Source of the DNA: an uncultured Porphyromonadaceae bacterium
Lineage (GTDB): Bacteria; Bacteroidota; Bacteroidia; Bacteroidales; Muribaculaceae
NCBI GenBank assembly: GCA_947643165.1
Contig: CANRVB010000011.1
Coordinates: 1-64,000 of the forward strand
Reading direction: 5' to 3'
Length of the DNA: 64,000 nt
Of this stretch, positions 45,928-54,268 are shown piece by piece; the stretch's first letter is position 1; each line of letters begins with the position of its first letter. Below the pieces are notes generated by a model. That model did no database searches. It was not told the origin of the DNA and saw only the letters and a list, made by a program, of their open reading frames with translations. The position numbers and the translations under genes are program-made.

Positions 45928-46662
45928 TCAGATCGAGTCAATCTGTTCTCTTATTGCCTTGACAATGCGTGCCGAGGTGACCATGCGCGGCGCTCCGTCG
46001 TTCGAGCCCATCTTCACCTTCACCTCCGGCTGATCTTCCACCATAGCCTCACGGGCCGACGCGTGCAGTTCGCCCACGCCGCCACGTGCTATTATGTCGG
46101 CTGCATTGCCGGGCCCTACACCCGCGCCGGCAAGTATTATGATCCGCCCGTCAGCTTGCTTCACGAGTTCCCCAAGCAGTCCGGCACCCTCCTGTGCGCT
46201 CGGAGCCTGCCCCGAGGTCAGCACGCGGTCCACACCAAGCTTTATCAGCAGTTCCAGAGCCTCGTGCGGGTCATTCACACGGTCGAATGCCCGGTGAAAT
46301 GTCACACTCATGCCGTTGGCCGCCTCTATCATGCGCATACAGGCGTCAAGGTCAAGCTCGCCCTCGCTGGTAAGCGCGCCTATCACTACTCCGTCCGCGC
46401 CCGCAAGACGTGCCGCGCAGATATCGCCGATCATGCATTCCACCTCCCGCTCGTCATACACGAAGTCACCCTCGCGTGGACGTATCAGCACGTGCATCCT
46501 GATCTCCTTGGCTATCTTTCTTGCCGAGGCCATGAGCCCGAAGGAGGGGGTCACCCCTCCCTCGCTCAGTGCCGAGCACAGCTCTATGCGGTCAGCTCCG
46601 CCATCTACGGCAGCCTGCACCGACCGCAGATCGCCTGTGCATATTTCCAGTTGTCTTTTCAT
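45928..46662 (-). CDS. cutC: CutC family protein
   Basis: 244 residues, a TIM-barrel family. Conserved N-terminus LEICTGDLRSVQAAVDGGAD and RIELCSALSEGGVTPSFGL (near 25-43), then IRPREGDFVY (near 60), GVVIGAL and TFHRAFD (near 121-127), TSGQAPSA and AGAGVGPGNA. CutC was named for copper homeostasis in E. coli, but its biochemical role is unclear. The start overlaps the fucosidase stop by 4 bases (ATGA), tying it to a glycosidase operon rather than to the nearby RND pump. Confidence 0.93.
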   Translation of the reverse strand: MKRQLEICTGDLRSVQAAVDGGADRIELCSALSEGGVTPSFGLMASARKIAKEIRMHVLIRPREGDFVYDEREVECMIGDICAARLAGADGVVIGALTSEGELDLDACMRMIEAANGMSVTFHRAFDRVNDPHEALELLIKLGVDRVLTSGQAPSAQEGAGLLGELVKQADGRIIILAGAGVGPGNAADIIARGGVGELHASAREAMVEDQPEVKVKMGSNDGAPRMVTSARIVKAIREQIDSI

Positions 46663-47978
46663 TCCGTTGTCAGTTCTATTATGTAGTCGGTTGTCTCGGG
46701 CACAGCATCCAGATGCAGCGTCACGCCGCCCTCCTTCTTGTGGCGGGTGAACTTCACCGGTGCGCCACCCTCAAATGCCTTCGCGCTCTTCACCTTCCTG
46801 TCCATCGGCAGATGTATATCGCCGCTGTCAGCGCTCAGCACGTGCACATAAAGCTTGTTGCCCTTGCGGGTCGACGTGCCCCACGCCTGTGCCGGAAAGT
46901 CACCGGCCTCGGTGCCGTAGATAGTCTCGCCGTTAGCCTTCATCCACTTGCCTATGCCCTTCAGGCGGTCAAGTGCCGCTGCCGGTAGCTGTCCGTTCGG
47001 TTGCGGACCGATATTCAGCAGCAGATTCGCACCCATACCCGCTGTCTTGACTATATATCTTATCAGCTCCTCGGTGCTCTTGTAGTTCTGGTCGGCTATC
47101 TTGTAGCCCCACATGCCGTTCATCGTCTGACATGTCTCCAGTGGCAGCTTGCTCACTGCCTGACCCGACAGTCCCGCCGTATTCTCGCCCGGCAGATCGC
47201 GCTCGAATATCTGTATATCCTCTCCCGCAAATGGCGTCTGATGGTGGTTGTTGCCCACCAGACACGATGGCTGAAGCTTGTGTATCAGCGCATACTGCTC
47301 ATCCAGCTGCCAGTCGAATGGCACCGAATCATTGTCATGGTCCCACCAGCCGTCAAACCATATCGCCCCGATCGGCCCATATTTCGTCAGCAGCTCCGTC
47401 AGCTGAGAGTTCATGAAATTGTAATACGTGTTCCAGTTCACCTTCGTCGAATCGCGGCCCGTGTTCCTGCCGGTCCTCCCTAACGGATATTCCGGACGGC
47501 TCCAGTCCAGATGGCTGTAATACAGATGCAGCTTGACCCCCTGGTCCTGACAAGCCTCCGCAAGCTCACCTATCACATCACGCTTCCAGGGCGTCGCGTC
47601 GACTATATTGAAATCCGACTGGTCCGTGTCCCACATCGAGAAGCTGTCATGGTGGCGCGATGTGAATGTGATATACTTCGCGCCCGAATCCTTTATCGCG
47701 CTCACCCACTCCTGGGCGTCAAACAGAGCCGGATAAAAGCCGCTCGCTGCCTTCGCATACTCATCCGCGTTCAGGCCATAGCTCAGATACCACTCTCCCT
47801 GGCCGAACATACTGTAGATGCCCCAGTGGATGAAGATACCGAATCTCGCGTCCGAAAACTCCTTCTGAGCCTGTTTTATCTCAGCGCTCGGCTCATATAC
47901 CGATGCCGCCGACGCCGTCGTGCAGCCCAACGTCGCCGCCATGCCTAAGCCAAGTGCAAATCTTTTTAGCGTTTTCAT
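46659..47978 (-). CDS. Alpha-L-fucosidase, GH29
   Basis: 439 residues. Signal peptide 1-24. GH29 signatures: RFGIFIHWGIYSMFGQGEWY (near 45-64), FTSRHHDSFSMWDT (near 104-117), nucleophile region AIWFDGWWDHD (near 210-220) and LLLNIGPQPNGQLP. It should release terminal L-fucose from host or dietary glycans in the periplasm. First gene of a three-gene unit with cutC and the GH2-like gene. Confidence 0.94.
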   Translation of the reverse strand: MKTLKRFALGLGMAATLGCTTASAASVYEPSAEIKQAQKEFSDARFGIFIHWGIYSMFGQGEWYLSYGLNADEYAKAASGFYPALFDAQEWVSAIKDSGAKYITFTSRHHDSFSMWDTDQSDFNIVDATPWKRDVIGELAEACQDQGVKLHLYYSHLDWSRPEYPLGRTGRNTGRDSTKVNWNTYYNFMNSQLTELLTKYGPIGAIWFDGWWDHDNDSVPFDWQLDEQYALIHKLQPSCLVGNNHHQTPFAGEDIQIFERDLPGENTAGLSGQAVSKLPLETCQTMNGMWGYKIADQNYKSTEELIRYIVKTAGMGANLLLNIGPQPNGQLPAAALDRLKGIGKWMKANGETIYGTEAGDFPAQAWGTSTRKGNKLYVHVLSADSGDIHLPMDRKVKSAKAFEGGAPVKFTRHKKEGGVTLHLDAVPETTDYIIELTTE

Positions 47979-48027
47979 GATTGGTTAGATTGTTTATTTT
48001 AAGAATTCCTTTTTTGTGTTCATGTTG

Positions 48028-48035
48028 CAAAGTTA
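48028..48035 (-). promoter_or_regulatory. -7 box of the fucosidase operon
   Basis: TAACTTTG on the minus strand, 49 bases before the fucosidase ATG; no clear -33 box. Confidence 0.5.
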
Positions 48036-48089
48036 ACGATTCTCATCCGGCTTTTTTCGCTAAATATCCCCTTTCTCAGCCCTTTTTAG

Positions 48090-48097
48090 TAATTTTG
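48090..48097 (+). promoter_or_regulatory. -7 box of gluQ
   Basis: TAATTTTG ends 6 bases before the ATG at 48104, so the predicted transcript is leaderless or nearly so. Confidence 0.5.
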
Positions 48098-48103
48098 TCA
48101 ATT

Positions 48104-49063
48104 ATGAACACCCCATCGCCCCTGAGAGGCCGTTTTGCCCCCTCCCCCTCCGGACGGATGCACCTCGGCAACATCTTCACAGCCCTCATTTCCTACCTCT
48201 CCGTCAAGTCATCCGGCGGAGCCTGGATTCTACGCATTGAAGACCTCGACCCCCAGCGCTCACGCCTTCAGAATGCCCTGATGATCCAGGACGACCTCCT
48301 CTGGCTCGGTCTGCAGTGGGACGAAGGTGGCCTTGACGACGCCGGACCCTGCGCTCCCTACCGCCAGAGCCTCTGCGACCACATCTACGCCGACGCCCTC
48401 ACCACCATCACCCATACCACCTCCCTCCTTTACCCCTGCTTCTGCACCCGCGCCGACCTCATGGCCTCAAACGCCCCTCACCAGAGCGACGGCCGAATCA
48501 TATATCCCGGCACATGCCGTCCCCCGCAGCCACGCCCCTGGGTCACACCGCCCCGCCCCGCTGCAATCCGACTCCGTGTCCCCGACCGCATCATCTCTTT
48601 CACCGACACAGTCTTCGGACCCGTCTCCTCCAACCTTGCCACCGATTGCGGCGACTTCATCCTCCGCCGCGCCGACGGAGCATGGGCATACCAGCTTGCC
48701 GTCGTTGTCGACGATGCTCGCATGCATATTTCCCAGGTCGTGCGGGGTGCCGACCTCCTCCTCTCCACCGCACAGCAGCTCTACCTATATCAGCTCCTGC
48801 GCCTCCCCCCGCCGCGCTTCGCCCATCTCCCCCTCATCTGCAACTCCCGCGGACAACGCCTCTCCAAGCGCGACTCATCACTCAGCATGCAGGCCCTACG
48901 CCAATCCCACACCCCTCAGCAGATCCTCGGAATCCTCGCCTACCTCGCCGGACTCATCCCCCGGCCCTCCCCCGCAACCATCCCGCAGCTCCTCTCGCTC
49001 TTCAGTTGGGACCGCATAACCCCCCGCGACACCATCATCCTCCCCGACAACCTCCTCTCATAA
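48104..49063 (+). CDS. gluQ: Glutamyl-Q tRNA(Asp) synthetase
   Basis: 319 residues, a shortened glutamyl-tRNA synthetase without anticodon-binding domain. It attaches glutamate to the queuine base of tRNA-Asp. Class I HIGH-like motif is APSPSGRMHLGN (near 12-23), LRIEDLDPQRSR follows (near 44-55), zinc-type Cys are in YPCFCTR, and the KMSKS-like loop is QRLSKRD (near 262). ATG 48104 is chosen; the open frame upstream to 47981 crosses the promoter. Coding strand is strikingly C-rich. Confidence 0.93.
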   Translation: MNTPSPLRGRFAPSPSGRMHLGNIFTALISYLSVKSSGGAWILRIEDLDPQRSRLQNALMIQDDLLWLGLQWDEGGLDDAGPCAPYRQSLCDHIYADALTTITHTTSLLYPCFCTRADLMASNAPHQSDGRIIYPGTCRPPQPRPWVTPPRPAAIRLRVPDRIISFTDTVFGPVSSNLATDCGDFILRRADGAWAYQLAVVVDDARMHISQVVRGADLLLSTAQQLYLYQLLRLPPPRFAHLPLICNSRGQRLSKRDSSLSMQALRQSHTPQQILGILAYLAGLIPRPSPATIPQLLSLFSWDRITPRDTIILPDNLLS

Positions 49064-49099
49064 CCATCCCTCTCCCCACGCCACACCCCATTACCCATC

Positions 49100-49131
49100 G
49101 CGGGGCGGACATACCCTCATGTCCGCCCCGC
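49100..49131. repeat. REP-like palindrome, copy 1
   Basis: 13-bp stem GCGGGGCGGACAT (49100-49112) and its complement (49119-49131) with a 6-base loop, between convergent gluQ and the PorT-like gene. The arms and the flanking CTTATCTATCTATTCT recur at copy 2 (52101-52144). Probably also works as a terminator. Confidence 0.75.
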
Positions 49132-49171
49132 TCCCGTAATCTTATCTATCTATTCTTCTATTTTATTTTAG

Positions 49172-49783
49172 TCAGAACACGTAGGCATAGCTTATCCCGA
49201 CTATATGCTGACGTTCATCATCGCATTCATTCATTCGCGTTATATTGATCGAGTAGGCCGCCTCTATCCTGTGACGTTCGCCTATCTCAACTCCCACACG
49301 TGCATTTCCCCACATCAACCAGCTATATGCGTTCAAGTCATGCCATTTCTCGCCAAGCTTATCCTGTTGCAGTGGACTGTAGCTCACCGATGGACCTATC
49401 AGCCAATATATACCTACATTATTCCCTGTTTCATAGTTTCTTCCTATCATCACAGGTAGCTTCAACCCCAGACGGTAATGCGCTATCCGCGCTGCTTTTG
49501 CGCCCGGATAACCCGGCCCAAGATCGGAGTCATAATTGCCATAGTCCTTCCATCGGTCTAACGACAGCCCGAGCCTGCCCTCGGCCATCCACCCGCCGTC
49601 ACCAAGACCGATATTCATCAGACCATACAACTCTCCTCCCGGTTGCATACGCGATCCACTGTAGTAGCCGCTGGTCATATTCACTCCCGCGCCCACGCCC
49701 AGGCGCACCTTCTCCCTCGTCTGTGCCATGCTGCCGACCCATGTCAGCAACACCGCAACCACCATCAATGTGATTCTTCTCAT
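49172..49783 (-). CDS. PorT-like outer-membrane beta-barrel protein
   Basis: 203 residues. Signal peptide 1-20 (ending SMAQ). Alternating strands typical of the small outer-membrane barrels of Bacteroidetes: VRLGVGAGVNMTSGYY, GELYGLMNIGLGDGGWM, RLGLKLPVMIGRNYE, YWLIGPSVSYS and a C-terminal VGISYAYVF ending in Phe. Probably an eight-stranded barrel in the outer membrane. Role unknown. It ends the gene array described below, 110 bases after the last small lipoprotein. Confidence 0.78.
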   Translation of the reverse strand: MRRITLMVVAVLLTWVGSMAQTREKVRLGVGAGVNMTSGYYSGSRMQPGGELYGLMNIGLGDGGWMAEGRLGLSLDRWKDYGNYDSDLGPGYPGAKAARIAHYRLGLKLPVMIGRNYETGNNVGIYWLIGPSVSYSPLQQDKLGEKWHDLNAYSWLMWGNARVGVEIGERHRIEAAYSINITRMNECDDERQHIVGISYAYVF

Positions 49784-49893
49784 AGATTTTAATGATATAG
49801 GTTTATGTTATGTATTATGCCCTGAAAAGCACTCAAAACGCCCAAGTTATACTCATAAGAGCTGTTTGGATGTTAAGATACACTTATCATTCC

Positions 49894-50325
49894 TTACTTC
49901 CCGTTGTTATATCCGAAATACCACGTTGGAGCCTTCTCATCTACATGGGTAAGTATGACCGTTTCGATATATATGCTGATGGTTTCACCTATTCCCACAT
50001 CTTTCAGACACTCGCTATCATTCATGGGATAAAGCGCTACCGACAAACTGGTGTCAAGCGGGCATAAAACGCTTACACTTTTCCAGTCCGCATACTCTAT
50101 ACTTACAACATACTGTTCTATTACCTCATCATACTTAATGACACCACTGATCTCAGTAAATATTGAGTCTGATTGTGGTATCGTGCAGATATACGATTCC
50201 GGAGACAGCTTTTCCATCTCCTCCTCCTCACTGCAAGCCGTCATCGCCATGCCCGCGATCATCACGCCCACCATCACCATGATGAGCGTCAGCCCGTCTT
50301 TCAAACCATTCTTCATGTTTTTCAT
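49894..50325 (-). CDS. Small lipoprotein of the shared-leader array, member 1
   Basis: 143 residues. The leader MKNMKNGLKDGLTLIMVMVG...TAC is near-identical to that of four neighbours; lipobox MAMTAC gives acylated C31 followed by an acidic EEEEMEK tract. The mature part has a weakly conserved beta pattern: ISGVIKYDEVIEQYVVSIE, then IGETISIYIE (a G-[DE]-T/I strand) near 115. It may be an OB- or sandwich-like domain. Surface or periplasmic location is inferred from the signal. No known family recognised. Confidence 0.7.
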   Translation of the reverse strand: MKNMKNGLKDGLTLIMVMVGVMIAGMAMTACSEEEEMEKLSPESYICTIPQSDSIFTEISGVIKYDEVIEQYVVSIEYADWKSVSVLCPLDTSLSVALYPMNDSECLKDVGIGETISIYIETVILTHVDEKAPTWYFGYNNGK

Positions 50326-50347
50326 CTGTTTGATATATTACGCTCGT

Positions 50348-50796
50348 TCACAACCCGATGTATACACTACTCTCTCCTTCCCTATCTTCCCTCTCTCCGT
50401 TCGAACGTGAATTTACCACCTCCGACAGGATTATGTCATGACATACAGACGTCTTGGTCTCATACACAGGCACAGGGATATAACCTATTATATTGGCGGT
50501 GATAATATCCCCATCCTTATATTTCAGAAAAGAAGGACAACGTACATACTGTTTGATCGAAGAGTCGCTCACCCAGTTATTGTCAACATCAGTCACCTCA
50601 AGCATTACATCAATACTGTCATAACTTACCACACCCGTTATTGTCGCCTCATGTTTAACAAACTGTACCGGAAATGAGCACATATCATCCTCCTCATCAT
50701 TGCTGCACGCCATCATTGCCATGCCCGCGATCATCACGCCACCATCACCATGATGAGCATCAACCCGTCTTTCATACCATTCTTCATGTTTTTCAT
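50348..50796 (-). pseudogene. Small lipoprotein of the array, member 2, broken in its signal peptide
   Basis: The ATG at 50796 opens the shared leader, but a C is missing near 50739-50741 compared with all four sister genes. The leader frame then ends at TGA after 20 codons, and this TGA overlaps an ATG (TGATG) that opens the mature frame. A restart would give only MIAGMAMMAC before the mature part, too short to be a signal peptide. The mature frame (TGVVSYDSIDVMLEV, FLKYKDGDIITANI) is otherwise intact to 50348. Likely non-functional as a lipoprotein. Confidence 0.65.
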
Positions 50797-50819
50797 ATGT
50801 TTGATATTGGTTTATGTTA

Positions 50820-51370
50820 TCTTATTTTCTCTTACAGCCTTGCTTTATCTACCTCACCTGCGTTTCCACTCCCGATAAATGTCGATTAGTCTATCGGTGC
50901 AAATTTCGCGGCGCCGGTTGTTCCTCAAATAGATCCGGAATTTCGCTTCGGCTGTTAATTTCAGTTTGACGTATTTCTGTTATACAAGGAACACGCAGAT
51001 ATTTATTCCCTTCCACTGTAATAGTGTCTGTATAGATAAAAGAGTTAGTGTTACGATCTATACCGATTAAACTCCATATCATTATAGCAGGACCTGCCTC
51101 AATTTCAGACAGTGAGTCAGGTATAATAATGGGATATTCTGTTTCCGGATTATGATCAACTTCACGAAATATCTTTGAATTAATCAAAGAGTCCAGTTCT
51201 ATTATTCCATTACTTTGAATTCTTCCTAAGGGAGGGTCGGACAGTACAGGATTATAGTCAGGCATCTCCTCGTCGCTGCACGCCGTCAGCGTCATGCCTG
51301 CGATCATCACGCCCACCATCACCATGATGAGCATCAACCCGTCTTTAATACGGTCTTTTACATGTTTCAT
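50820..51370 (-). CDS. Small lipoprotein of the array, member 3, relic of a protease-gene duplicate
   Basis: The open frame is 50891-51370 (159 residues). Leader and lipobox (LTAC, C30) are as in the neighbours. Residues 50-135 align by eye with the N-terminal domain of the metalloprotease at 52177-54246 (LDSLINSKIF versus YDSIVSSKIF; IIIPDSLSEIEAG versus VLIPDSVPNMELG). DNA similarity continues past the stop to about 50842 (for example CCTCACCTGCGTTT in both), so this is a truncated copy of that gene that lost the catalytic domain. It may still be made as a lipoprotein. Confidence 0.6.
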
Positions 51371-51418
51371 AGTCTTTTTGATTGGTTTAGGTTTATAACT
51401 CCGCTATAATAGTATATA

Positions 51419-51853
51419 TTATTTCTGGTTAATTTCAGTGATAGGAACGCTCACATAGAATACTCCGTTGCTCTCCATTATTCCGTAACGCCTTGCCATG
51501 GGGATGAATACTGACACCGTGTCCCCGACCGTGTACTTGTCATACGAATTTGCCGGCCGTGGTACTAACGAATAGGTGGATGCTGTCTTGCTGGTTATCT
51601 CACTGACTCCATTCCACTCATCCGCACGCACATCTATCACAACCATTTCAAGACCTGCGTCAAGTCTTGCCACACCGGTTACATTTTGATTGATAGTATC
51701 AAATTGTTCCCCGACAATACACCAGTTGTTCTGCTCATTGCCATTTCCCTCATCTTCGCTGCACGCCGTCAGCGTCATGCCCGCGATCATCACGCCCACC
51801 ATCACCATGATGAGCATCAACCCGTCTTTCAAACCATTCTTCATGTTTTTCAT
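51419..51853 (-). CDS. Small lipoprotein of the array, member 4
   Basis: 144 residues. Same leader (MKNMKNGLKDGLMLIMVMVG), lipobox LTAC, acidic start SEDEGNGNE. Mature part follows the array pattern: VTGVARLDAGLEMVVIDVR, YTVGDTVSVFIP and a closing FYVSVPITEI, which matches KYLRVPCITEI in member 3. First gene of the transcription unit for members 4 to 1, with a -7 box TAATTTTG at 51939-51946 on the minus strand. Confidence 0.72.
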   Translation of the reverse strand: MKNMKNGLKDGLMLIMVMVGVMIAGMTLTACSEDEGNGNEQNNWCIVGEQFDTINQNVTGVARLDAGLEMVVIDVRADEWNGVSEITSKTASTYSLVPRPANSYDKYTVGDTVSVFIPMARRYGIMESNGVFYVSVPITEINQK

Positions 51854-52100
51854 CTGTTTGATATTGGTTTATTTGTTCTATTCGGCTGTCCGCGGCACAG
51901 CACACCCCGTAGAAGCCTGTCCGCGTCCTCGCTCCTTGCAAAATTAGTCAATTTTTACATCACTCAACAACTTTTCCTTATTAAAAATCAATATGTTATA
52001 AAACATCCATTCCTCCATGCAAGATTTTCCCACATCCGCGATTATATAATATTGGCCCCACCCTTTCCCGCAACCCATCCGCCACCCATCCCCCCCATCA
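51854..52100 (-). promoter_or_regulatory. Leader and promoter region of array members 4 to 1
   Basis: TAATTTTG at 51939-51946 (minus) with a weak TTG-like -33, and a leader of about 80 bases containing a repeated GCGGACAG pair. The rest up to the palindrome at 52101 is AT-rich then C-rich, with no ORF that I can support. Confidence 0.45.
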
Positions 52101-52144
52101 CGCATCGCGGGGCGGACACATCTTCATGTCCGCCCCGCGATGCG
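52101..52144. repeat. REP-like palindrome, copy 2; terminator of the metalloprotease unit
   Basis: Perfect 18-bp stem (52101-52118 with 52127-52144; CGCATCGCGGGGCGGACA) and 8-base loop. Its core GCGGGGCGGACA and the flank TTATCTATCTATTCT match copy 1 at 49100. It separates the protease unit from the small-lipoprotein unit. Confidence 0.78.
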
Positions 52145-52176
52145 TAGGCTTATCTATCTATTCTATTTTCATCACA

Positions 52177-54246
52177 TTATATTGCAAAAGGTATCTCCTG
52201 CGTATACCCGTTGCCGTCGCTCACAACAGCCTTATACTCGCCTTTCGGCCAGCCCGCTGTGTTCACCTCAGCCGACATACGCCCATCCGACGCTTCCATC
52301 CGCTTCACCTCATTACCCGAAGCGTCATATACCACAACGCTGCCTATCGACCGCTTCGCCGCTGGTGCCATCTGCTTCCCGCCGGTCGGTGTTGCGCCCA
52401 TCCGCGAATCAAACGTCACACTGCCGTCGGCAACGTTCACGCCGTAATACGCTCCATACACCGTCACCGGTATCGTGAAATACCCGTCCGATGCTCCGCA
52501 GTCATCATACGTCCTCACCTTCAGGAAACCCTGCGAGCAGTCAGCCTTGTTCACAGTCATTGTCTTGCCGCTCAGCACCCTGTTGGCAGCCGTAACTACC
52601 CTGTAGTCAAGCCCCGACAGCGTTGCCCCCGCCATATCAAGATAGCTCAGGTCGAACGTCACATCTCCGCTCACACTCATCGGCTCGCCGTGGCTCATGT
52701 TTGTCGTGACACCATGCTCTCCTCCGGTGCTCTCCCACAGCAGCTGACCCGTAAACGGCGACGGCGCTCCGCTGGTTATCATTACAGTTGGCAGTGTTCT
52801 GCCATGCTGCATCCTCATCACCCTCGGTGTAGCTTCTATTATTTCCGACTTGCTGCTCGATATCGTGATATTTGTGCCATAAAGGGTTTCAGTAGTCTCT
52901 ACAAGCGCACCCTCTTCGGCTCCGGCAGGTGCCGACTTGTGCACTATTGTCCATATCACCGACTCCAGATTGTCATTCTGCTTAAGGGTCAGTGTTGTCG
53001 AGCTTTTGAAATGCTTGCTTGCCGGTCCCGTCACCGCATATTCTGCCAACGTCGACTTTAGAATGCCGTCATTGTTGATATGATACTGCATCGCTGTTAT
53101 CTGCATAGGCGAGAACCGATTGCGGACATTATGGCAATAGCTCATTAGTAGTGTTGGATCAGGATTATAAGACTGTCTTTTTCCGTCAACTAATCCCAAA
53201 GCACTGTTATACTCCACTCCTCCAATCCATTTATTGGGATCTGCAGGCGTATCAGGTATATAATCACCAGCTATCAGGCCATTGCTACCGTCGGCATATT
53301 CTGGAACTCCTGATTCGTTTGGATCCGTGCCATGATGAGTATGATACAGACCTAAGCAGTGACCCATCTCATGTGAAACAGTTGTAGAATTTCTGTTTTT
53401 AAGGCGTACTATTAACGATGTTTCTCCGATATCCTTACTTGTGCCCGCGACTGTAGCATCTGTGATATTTATATCATTTAGCTCATATATATCAATTCCG
53501 TTTCCATGTCCATCAAGACCATATAGCTTGTTGCAAAATTCAGAGTTTGTCAAAGATGACTCCCACTCTCTTTCTGAAACCTTATGTGTTGTTACACCTT
53601 TCAGAATGAAGTATATACCCGAACCGGAATAATACTTATTAAGTTCCGATATGATAGATTCTGCGTTTGTATTCGGGCTGCTTATAGCCGCACTTCCGGT
53701 AAATTCTATCCCGTGATAATACACATTTATTGGGCAGTAGTTATTTTCATCCTCACCTGCGTTTCGGCTTCGGATAAGTGTCGACCAGTTGATTGGAGCG
53801 AAATTAGAGGTCTCAGTTGTGATACCGCAATCTCCCGATTCTATTGAACTTCTGCTTATAGGATATTTTTGATCATATCCTATATATATAACCCGTGTAT
53901 ACGTCTTCCCACCTGCTATAAATGTAGTAGAGTTGTTTTCAATCCATGTTAAGCAAGCCTCACCGAGTTCCATATTAGGAACAGAATCAGGAATCAACAC
54001 CCGATACTCCCTATTTACTGATGAGGTAGTATCATTGACATAAAATATCTTGGATGAAACTATGGAATCATATGTTATTACTCCTCGAAAGTATTGAAAA
54101 TTAATTTCATAACAGATTACGGAGTTATTATTTTCAATCTCCTCCTCGTCGCTGCACGCCGTCAGCGTCATGCCCGCGATCATCACGCCCACCATCACCA
54201 TGATGAGCATCAACCCGTCTTTAATACGGTCTTTTGACTGTTTCAT
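52177..54246 (-). CDS. M43-type (pappalysin/cytophagalysin) zinc metalloprotease with lipoprotein leader
   Basis: 689 residues. Shared array leader with lipobox LTAC (C30). Residues about 45-140 form the domain also seen alone in the small lipoproteins. The catalytic domain has the metzincin site HEMGHCLGLYH (292-302: His292, Glu293, His296, His302) and a Met-turn region with LLMSYCHN near 370, as in family M43. A beta-sandwich region and a C-terminal domain follow; the end (VVVYDASGNEV, WPKGEYKAVVSDGNG) resembles a type IX secretion sorting domain. It should cleave proteins at or outside the outer membrane. 22 bases downstream of the DUF3244-like gene. Confidence 0.82.
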   Translation of the reverse strand: MKQSKDRIKDGLMLIMVMVGVMIAGMTLTACSDEEEIENNNSVICYEINFQYFRGVITYDSIVSSKIFYVNDTTSSVNREYRVLIPDSVPNMELGEACLTWIENNSTTFIAGGKTYTRVIYIGYDQKYPISRSSIESGDCGITTETSNFAPINWSTLIRSRNAGEDENNYCPINVYYHGIEFTGSAAISSPNTNAESIISELNKYYSGSGIYFILKGVTTHKVSEREWESSLTNSEFCNKLYGLDGHGNGIDIYELNDINITDATVAGTSKDIGETSLIVRLKNRNSTTVSHEMGHCLGLYHTHHGTDPNESGVPEYADGSNGLIAGDYIPDTPADPNKWIGGVEYNSALGLVDGKRQSYNPDPTLLMSYCHNVRNRFSPMQITAMQYHINNDGILKSTLAEYAVTGPASKHFKSSTTLTLKQNDNLESVIWTIVHKSAPAGAEEGALVETTETLYGTNITISSSKSEIIEATPRVMRMQHGRTLPTVMITSGAPSPFTGQLLWESTGGEHGVTTNMSHGEPMSVSGDVTFDLSYLDMAGATLSGLDYRVVTAANRVLSGKTMTVNKADCSQGFLKVRTYDDCGASDGYFTIPVTVYGAYYGVNVADGSVTFDSRMGATPTGGKQMAPAAKRSIGSVVVYDASGNEVKRMEASDGRMSAEVNTAGWPKGEYKAVVSDGNGYTQEIPFAI

Positions 54247-54268
54247 AACTCGATTGGTTTATTTTGGT

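Noticed and set aside
44751-45962. 403-codon plus-strand open frame over the GH2-like and cutC genes
   Set aside because: His/Arg/Tyr-rich composition typical of an antisense frame, and the minus-strand genes have clear domains.
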